DNA of 37,903 nucleotides from Alphaproteobacteria bacterium (GTDB taxonomy: Bacteria; Pseudomonadota; Alphaproteobacteria; UBA8366): positions 1 through 37,903 of the forward strand of contig JAOTYV010000005.1 in NCBI GenBank assembly GCA_029861675.1, in the 5' to 3' direction. Both the position numbers and the translations under genes were made by a program. This document shows, one piece after another, positions 34,025 to 37,903 of the stretch (its first letter is position 1; every line of letters starts with the position of its first letter). Below the pieces are notes generated by a model. It was not told the origin of the DNA, made no database searches, and saw only the letters and a program-made list of their open reading frames with translations.

Positions 34025-34813
34025 ATGGATCTCGGTTATACGGACAAAGTGGTGATGATTACCGGCAGCGGCAGCGGCATCGGACAGGACATGGCCGTCG
34101 CCTTTACGCGCGAAGGCGCGCGCGTCGCGGTCAACGACATTTCCCAGGACGGCATCGATGAAACCCTGAAGATGATCGACGCGGCCGGCGGCGCCGGCCT
34201 GCCTGCCCGTTTCGACATCACCGACACCGCCGCCGTTTCCGAGGCGATCGGCGCGATCGAGAAGGATTGCGGCCGCATCGACGTGCTCGTCAACAACGCG
34301 GCCGTGCTGGCTCAGCATGCGCCCTTCCTGGAAAAAACGCCGGAACAATGCGACCAGGAAATCAAGGTCACGCTGTACGGGACGATCAATTGCATACGCG
34401 CCGTGCTGCCCGGCATGGTCGACCGCGAATACGGCAAGATCGTGAACATCGCGACCGATGCCGCCCGCGTCGGTCAGGAGCGCGAAGCGGTCTATTCCGC
34501 CGCCAAGGGCGGCGTCGTCGCTTTCACGAAATCCGTCGCCAAGGAAGTCGGCCGCCACAACATCAACGTCAATGTGGTCTCGCCAGGCGCCACCAACTCG
34601 CCGATGCGTAACGCCATCCTCGACAAAATGCGCAAGAGCATGGGCGAGGAAAAGGTCGCGGCGCGCGAGCAGAAGGTGCGCAGGGTCTATCCGCTGCGCC
34701 GGATCGGCGAGATGGAAGACATCAGCAACGCGGTGCTCTACCTCGCTTCCGACCGGGCCCGGCACGTCACCGGCCAGACTCTGAGCGTGAATGGCGGATT
34801 CGCGATGATTTAG
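34025..34813 (+). CDS. short-chain dehydrogenase/reductase
   Basis: The 262-residue SDR has a complete classical active site: TGSGSGIG near residue 12, NNAA, the Ser in NIATDAAR and YSAAK (Y-x-x-x-K). The C-terminus is TGQTLSVNGGFAMI. The loop after the cofactor site (AVNDISQDG) carries an Asp at the usual NAD-specificity position, so NAD is likely. It is most like FabG/BadH-type 3-hydroxyacyl or alcohol dehydrogenases. ATG 34025 follows AGGAG about ten bases upstream; the longer frame to 33878 overlaps PhyH. Contrast this intact enzyme with the YxxxK-less SDR at 3.1-3.9 kb. Confidence 0.9.
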   Translation: MDLGYTDKVVMITGSGSGIGQDMAVAFTREGARVAVNDISQDGIDETLKMIDAAGGAGLPARFDITDTAAVSEAIGAIEKDCGRIDVLVNNAAVLAQHAPFLEKTPEQCDQEIKVTLYGTINCIRAVLPGMVDREYGKIVNIATDAARVGQEREAVYSAAKGGVVAFTKSVAKEVGRHNINVNVVSPGATNSPMRNAILDKMRKSMGEEKVAAREQKVRRVYPLRRIGEMEDISNAVLYLASDRARHVTGQTLSVNGGFAMI

Positions 34814-34900
34814 GCGAAAGACCTCTTCGTTAACGTTTTGCAAATAATAAGCGGATAGACCGGTCAATTCCGAAAGACTCTTGAATGGGCCGCAAATCCG

Positions 34901-35443
34901 ATGTGCGAAGGAACGATTGCCGAATCCCTTTGGCCTTCCGCCAAAGACATGCTGCTTCCGTATGACGGAACGGCGCGGCAATTGTACGTTTTGGACAATA
35001 AATCCCGCCATCTTAAAAAGGTGCTCGACCTGATCGCCAGCCAGCTGAAGATCGTCCAGGTGGTAGCGCTGGATGGCGACGGGCTATTGGGCTCCGAGGA
35101 CCCCGTCGAATTGGACGACTCGATCAAGCGCAAAATAGCCGCGAGCGTCGATACCGACACCATGCATGGCATCTGCGGCCTGCTCCTCCCGAAAGCGCCG
35201 TTATATGCCGATTTCTTCATCGATGGGTCGAATCAGAGTTTTGACGTGGAATTGTGGTTTCATGCCGATTTGCTGTTCCCGAACGATATGGAAGAAACCG
35301 ACCATCAAGAAATATTCGACAAAATCGTCAACCTTGCCAACGCGATACGCGACGACGACGCCTCCCAACGCTGCGTCCTCACGCCGCATGAAGCGGGCGA
35401 TCCACGCGAACTGATGAACGATCCCAACGTCATCGTCTGGTAG
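34901..35443 (+). CDS. hypothetical protein, acidic, cytoplasmic
   Basis: The 180-residue protein lacks a signal peptide or membrane span and is acidic (pI probably low). No family is recognised. Segments such as QLKIVQVVALDGDGLL, GICGLLLPKAPLYADFFIDGS and FDVELWFHADLLFPND suggest a mixed alpha/beta fold. The opening MCEGTIAESLWPSAK has no SD worth the name, so the start is provisional. It sits 87 bp after the SDR in the same direction and ends 130 bp before the L,D-transpeptidase. Confidence 0.6.
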   Translation: MCEGTIAESLWPSAKDMLLPYDGTARQLYVLDNKSRHLKKVLDLIASQLKIVQVVALDGDGLLGSEDPVELDDSIKRKIAASVDTDTMHGICGLLLPKAPLYADFFIDGSNQSFDVELWFHADLLFPNDMEETDHQEIFDKIVNLANAIRDDDASQRCVLTPHEAGDPRELMNDPNVIVW

Positions 35444-35573
35444 ACCCCGTCGACCCCGGGCAATCCAGGGACGCCTCAACAGTGCCATAATTTCAGGGTA
35501 TTATAGGCAAATCTCACACTGACACGCGCCTCCGCATCGGGTGGATCAAGTGGCGCATTGCCAGGGTATTTGC

Positions 35574-36296
35574 ATGAAATACCGGTGGAAAATCGGGATG
35601 ATCGTGACGGCAGCGGCTAGTATGGCGGCCCTTGGGGTTTCCGGCAGTCCCGGCAGCAACCGCACCGTTGGGCAAGTGGTCGCCGCCTTTGGCCCCGCCG
35701 CGGTCAAGCGCCTGCAACCCCACTTCGCCGCCGCCGGCATCGCCTATCCGCCGCGCGAACTGGTATTTCTTGCGATGAAGCAGGAAATGAAGCTTGAGGT
35801 CTGGGCGCGCGGCGACGCGTCCTTCCGCCATGTAAAAACCTACCGAATCCGCAAGGCCAGCGGCCGAAAAGGCCCCAAACTGCGCGAAGGCGACTGGCAG
35901 GTCCCGGAAGGTATCTACCGGATCAGCGGCTTCAATCCGAACAGCAGCTATCACCTTTCGATGAAACTCAACTATCCCAATGCCTTCGATCTGACCCACG
36001 CGCGGCGCGAAGGCCGCACCCAGCCGGGCACCAATATCTTCATTCACGGCAAGGCCGCCTCGGTCGGCTGCCTCGCCATGGGCGATCCGGCGATTGAGGA
36101 ATTGTTCGTGCTGGTGGCCGAGACCGGCCGGCGCAAGACGCGCGTGGTGATCGCGCCACATGACCCTCGCCACCGCCCGCTGACCGCCGCGGAGCGGCAT
36201 TTGCCGGATTGGACGCCTGAGCTATACCGGCGGATCAGCGCGGCCTTCCGCCCCTTCCAGCGCGCGCGCAGCCGCCTGCGGGCCGGCTACCGCTAG
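35574..36296 (+). CDS. L,D-transpeptidase (YkuD / YafK-like)
   Basis: The 240-residue protein has an N-terminal signal segment (KIGMIVTAAASMAALGV) and a YkuD domain with the catalytic set H158 and C166 in FIHGKAASVGCLAMGD. It probably acts in the periplasm on peptidoglycan. Relatives of YafK cleave Lpp from meso-DAP or form 3-3 crosslinks. The Y-x-L-S-M-K-L-N-Y-P-N segment is typical of the YafK subgroup. ATG 35574 follows AGGG seven bases upstream; a GTG at 35541 in the same frame is less likely. It converges with the amidase gene. Confidence 0.87.
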   Translation: MKYRWKIGMIVTAAASMAALGVSGSPGSNRTVGQVVAAFGPAAVKRLQPHFAAAGIAYPPRELVFLAMKQEMKLEVWARGDASFRHVKTYRIRKASGRKGPKLREGDWQVPEGIYRISGFNPNSSYHLSMKLNYPNAFDLTHARREGRTQPGTNIFIHGKAASVGCLAMGDPAIEELFVLVAETGRRKTRVVIAPHDPRHRPLTAAERHLPDWTPELYRRISAAFRPFQRARSRLRAGYR

Positions 36297-36316
36297 CCCA
36301 GCCCCCTGGGACCGTC

Positions 36317-37726
36317 TCAGCTCACCACGACCGGCGCGACCGAATCCTGGATCCAGCGCGCCGTGGCGGTCACACGGACGTCCGATTGCTGCTGCCCCAT
36401 TACCTGCAGGCCCACCGGCAGGCCGCCGACGCTCAGCATCGGCACCGTCACCACCGGCGCGAACAGCATCGAGCTCGGGTAGTTGAAGACGGCGTTACCG
36501 GTCGGCCGCGGCTCCAGCGGCTGCCCCGGCGTGTCGCCGGGCCACAGCGGCGCGGGCCCCGGACAGGCGAGCGTGATCGCCGCATCGGCAATCGGCGCCA
36601 GCCGCGCATGAATGAGCTGCGCCGCCTCGCGCGCCAGCAAGGCCAGCCGATAGTCCTCGGCACTCATCGCCTCCGCCTTCGCCAATATCGCCTTCGCACG
36701 GTCGCTGACGCCGTTCGGGTGCTCATCCACGAGGTTGCGCTGCGCCCATCGGTTTTCCCAACCGGTGATGGCGCTGCAAACCGCGCTCGCGTCGCTGATC
36801 GCCTGTTCCAGCGCTTCGACCGACGCGTTGTCGCGCCGGCGCAGCAGCGTGACGCCGGCCCCTTGCAACGTCTCCAGGAAGCTCTCCAGGGCAGTCTTGC
36901 TGGCATCGTCCAGGTTGGCCCAGCCTTCGGTCTCCAGGACCATCAGGCGCTCCGGCTTCACGGCCGCGGGCGGCGATTTGGGGCCGAGCAGGCCCGGATA
37001 GCCGCGGTCGCCCCCGGCCCGCTGGGCGATTTCGATTGCCACCTGCCACATATCCTCGATACAGGCCGCGTGCACGCCATGGGTGCTCATGCTGGTCGCC
37101 TGGCGCTCGCCCCGGTTGATGCCGCCCTGGGACGGTTTCAGGGCGACGTTGCCGCAGAAGCCCGCGGGACGGATGATCGAGCCGCCGACCTGCGTGCCGA
37201 TCGCCGCCGGCACCATACGGGACGCCACCGCGGCGGCCGAGCCGGAGGAGGAGCCGCCGGGCGTGCGCGCCGGATCGAAGGGATTTGTGGTCGCCCCCGG
37301 TTGCGATCCGCCCAGTTCCGCGGTCACCGTCTTGCCGAACACCACGGCGCCGGCCTGACGCAACGCCCAGACGGCCGCGTTGTCGCGCTTCGGGAAATTA
37401 TCGCGATAGGCGTCGCACCCCATCTGCGTCGGCATGTCTTTCGTCTCGAGCAGATCCTTGATGGCGATCGGCATGCCGTCGATGGCGGAGAGCGGCCGGC
37501 CGGCCTGCCAGCGCGCGGTGCTGGCATCGGCGGCCTCGCGCGCCGCCGCCTCGTTCAACGCGGCGAATGCCTTGATCGTCGGTTCACGCGCCTCGATCGT
37601 CTCGATACAGCGATCCAGATAGGCGCGCGGCGTATCGGATCCGTCGCGGAAGGCCGGGATTGCATCGTGAAAGGTGAGCCCCCTGAATTCGCGCGGATCG
37701 TATTTTTCCGGTGTCGTCGCGGTCAT
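36317..37726 (-). CDS. amidase-signature family hydrolase
   Basis: About 469 residues from ATG 37726 (GGGAGA ten bases upstream). The Ser-cisSer-Lys triad is visible: K90 in IAIKDL, the cis-Ser in TPGGSSSGSAAAVAS (about S160) and the nucleophile S183 in TQVGGSIIRPAGF. The GatA-like overall length and the C-terminal PVGLQVMG block fit amidases that hydrolyse small amides. There are no GatB/GatC neighbours, so it is a stand-alone amidase, not part of the tRNA-Gln amidotransferase. It diverges from the ketopantoate-reductase-like gene. Confidence 0.88.
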   Translation of the reverse strand: MTATTPEKYDPREFRGLTFHDAIPAFRDGSDTPRAYLDRCIETIEAREPTIKAFAALNEAAAREAADASTARWQAGRPLSAIDGMPIAIKDLLETKDMPTQMGCDAYRDNFPKRDNAAVWALRQAGAVVFGKTVTAELGGSQPGATTNPFDPARTPGGSSSGSAAAVASRMVPAAIGTQVGGSIIRPAGFCGNVALKPSQGGINRGERQATSMSTHGVHAACIEDMWQVAIEIAQRAGGDRGYPGLLGPKSPPAAVKPERLMVLETEGWANLDDASKTALESFLETLQGAGVTLLRRRDNASVEALEQAISDASAVCSAITGWENRWAQRNLVDEHPNGVSDRAKAILAKAEAMSAEDYRLALLAREAAQLIHARLAPIADAAITLACPGPAPLWPGDTPGQPLEPRPTGNAVFNYPSSMLFAPVVTVPMLSVGGLPVGLQVMGQQQSDVRVTATARWIQDSVAPVVVS

Positions 37727-37851
37727 GTTGTCGTCTCCCTTTGCCGTCTTGCCCCTAAACGATATCACCGCCGCGATACGGGCGATACCGCGCCTTGGCC
37801 TGGGCCCGCGCCCACTGCATGATGCACCCGGTCAAGCGAAGTGAGGCTGCC

Positions 37852-37903
37852 ATGAAGATTTGCATTTTCGGCGCCGGCGCGGTGGCCGGTCTGGCCGGCG
37901 CAC
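37852..37903 (+). CDS. ketopantoate reductase (ApbA/PanE) family protein, N-terminus only
   Basis: Seventeen codons remain before the right edge: MKICIFGAGAVAGLAGA, the Rossmann start of 2-dehydropantoate 2-reductase family proteins. GAGG six bases upstream supports the ATG. The third Gly of the usual G-x-G-x-x-G motif is Ala, which occurs in some members. Function beyond NAD(P) binding cannot be judged. Confidence 0.6.
   Translation, partial: MKICIFGAGAVAGLAGA

Overview
The window is a gene-dense, GC-rich chromosomal stretch. Gene content, an FNR/FixK-type box and overall style suggest an alphaproteobacterium of the Rhodospirillales type. That placement is an inference, because there is no rRNA or marker gene here. 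I saw no tRNA, CRISPR array, phage or plasmid module. The only likely mobile DNA is a 186-bp element with inverted ends at 32833-33018.

Layout. 1-7.7 kb: a flavin monooxygenase running off the left edge, a CBS-domain gene behind an FNR-type box, a Prx5-type peroxiredoxin, a divergent SDR, a cysteine-dioxygenase-like cupin, a glutathione S-transferase whose catalytic Cys codon is TGA, a hemolysin III membrane protein, a secreted retropepsin-like protein and a Sel1 protein. 7.8-9.9 kb: an orphan PAS histidine kinase followed by a clear intrinsic terminator. 10-20.2 kb: a catabolic block. A leftward CaiB CoA-transferase, enolase-superfamily enzyme and MaoC hydratase diverge from three rightward acyl-CoA dehydrogenases. 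A fourth, leftward dehydrogenase follows, then a split TPP-dependent decarboxylase and a TauD/TfdA dioxygenase. 20.2-29.7 kb: envelope and regulatory genes (O-antigen ligase, PilZ protein with a 35-codon partner ORF, MlaC-like protein, Sel1 protein, methyltransferase, HlyD adaptor, TSUP permease) plus a second TauD-like enzyme. 29.9-37.9 kb: a SPINDLY/OGT-like glycosyltransferase, 3-hydroxyacyl-CoA dehydrogenase, the inverted-repeat element, a PhyH dioxygenase, an SDR, a hypothetical protein, an L,D-transpeptidase, an amidase, and the first codons of a ketopantoate-reductase-like gene.

Most notable result: the GST is only complete if an in-frame UGA at codon 13 is read as selenocysteine. UGA replaces exactly the Cys of the family's C-P-W-V-Q-R motif. 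The reading frame starts 12 codons upstream behind a good Shine-Dalgarno, and a hairpin fitting the bacterial SECIS model follows the UGA. A plain ORF caller truncates the protein and deletes its active site.

The catabolic block looks like CoA-dependent breakdown of an organic acid: CaiB activation, dehydrogenation by one or more dehydrogenases including a likely heteromeric pair, hydration by MaoC, and possibly later oxidation by the SDR or 3-hydroxyacyl-CoA dehydrogenase elsewhere in the window. The substrate cannot be read from sequence.
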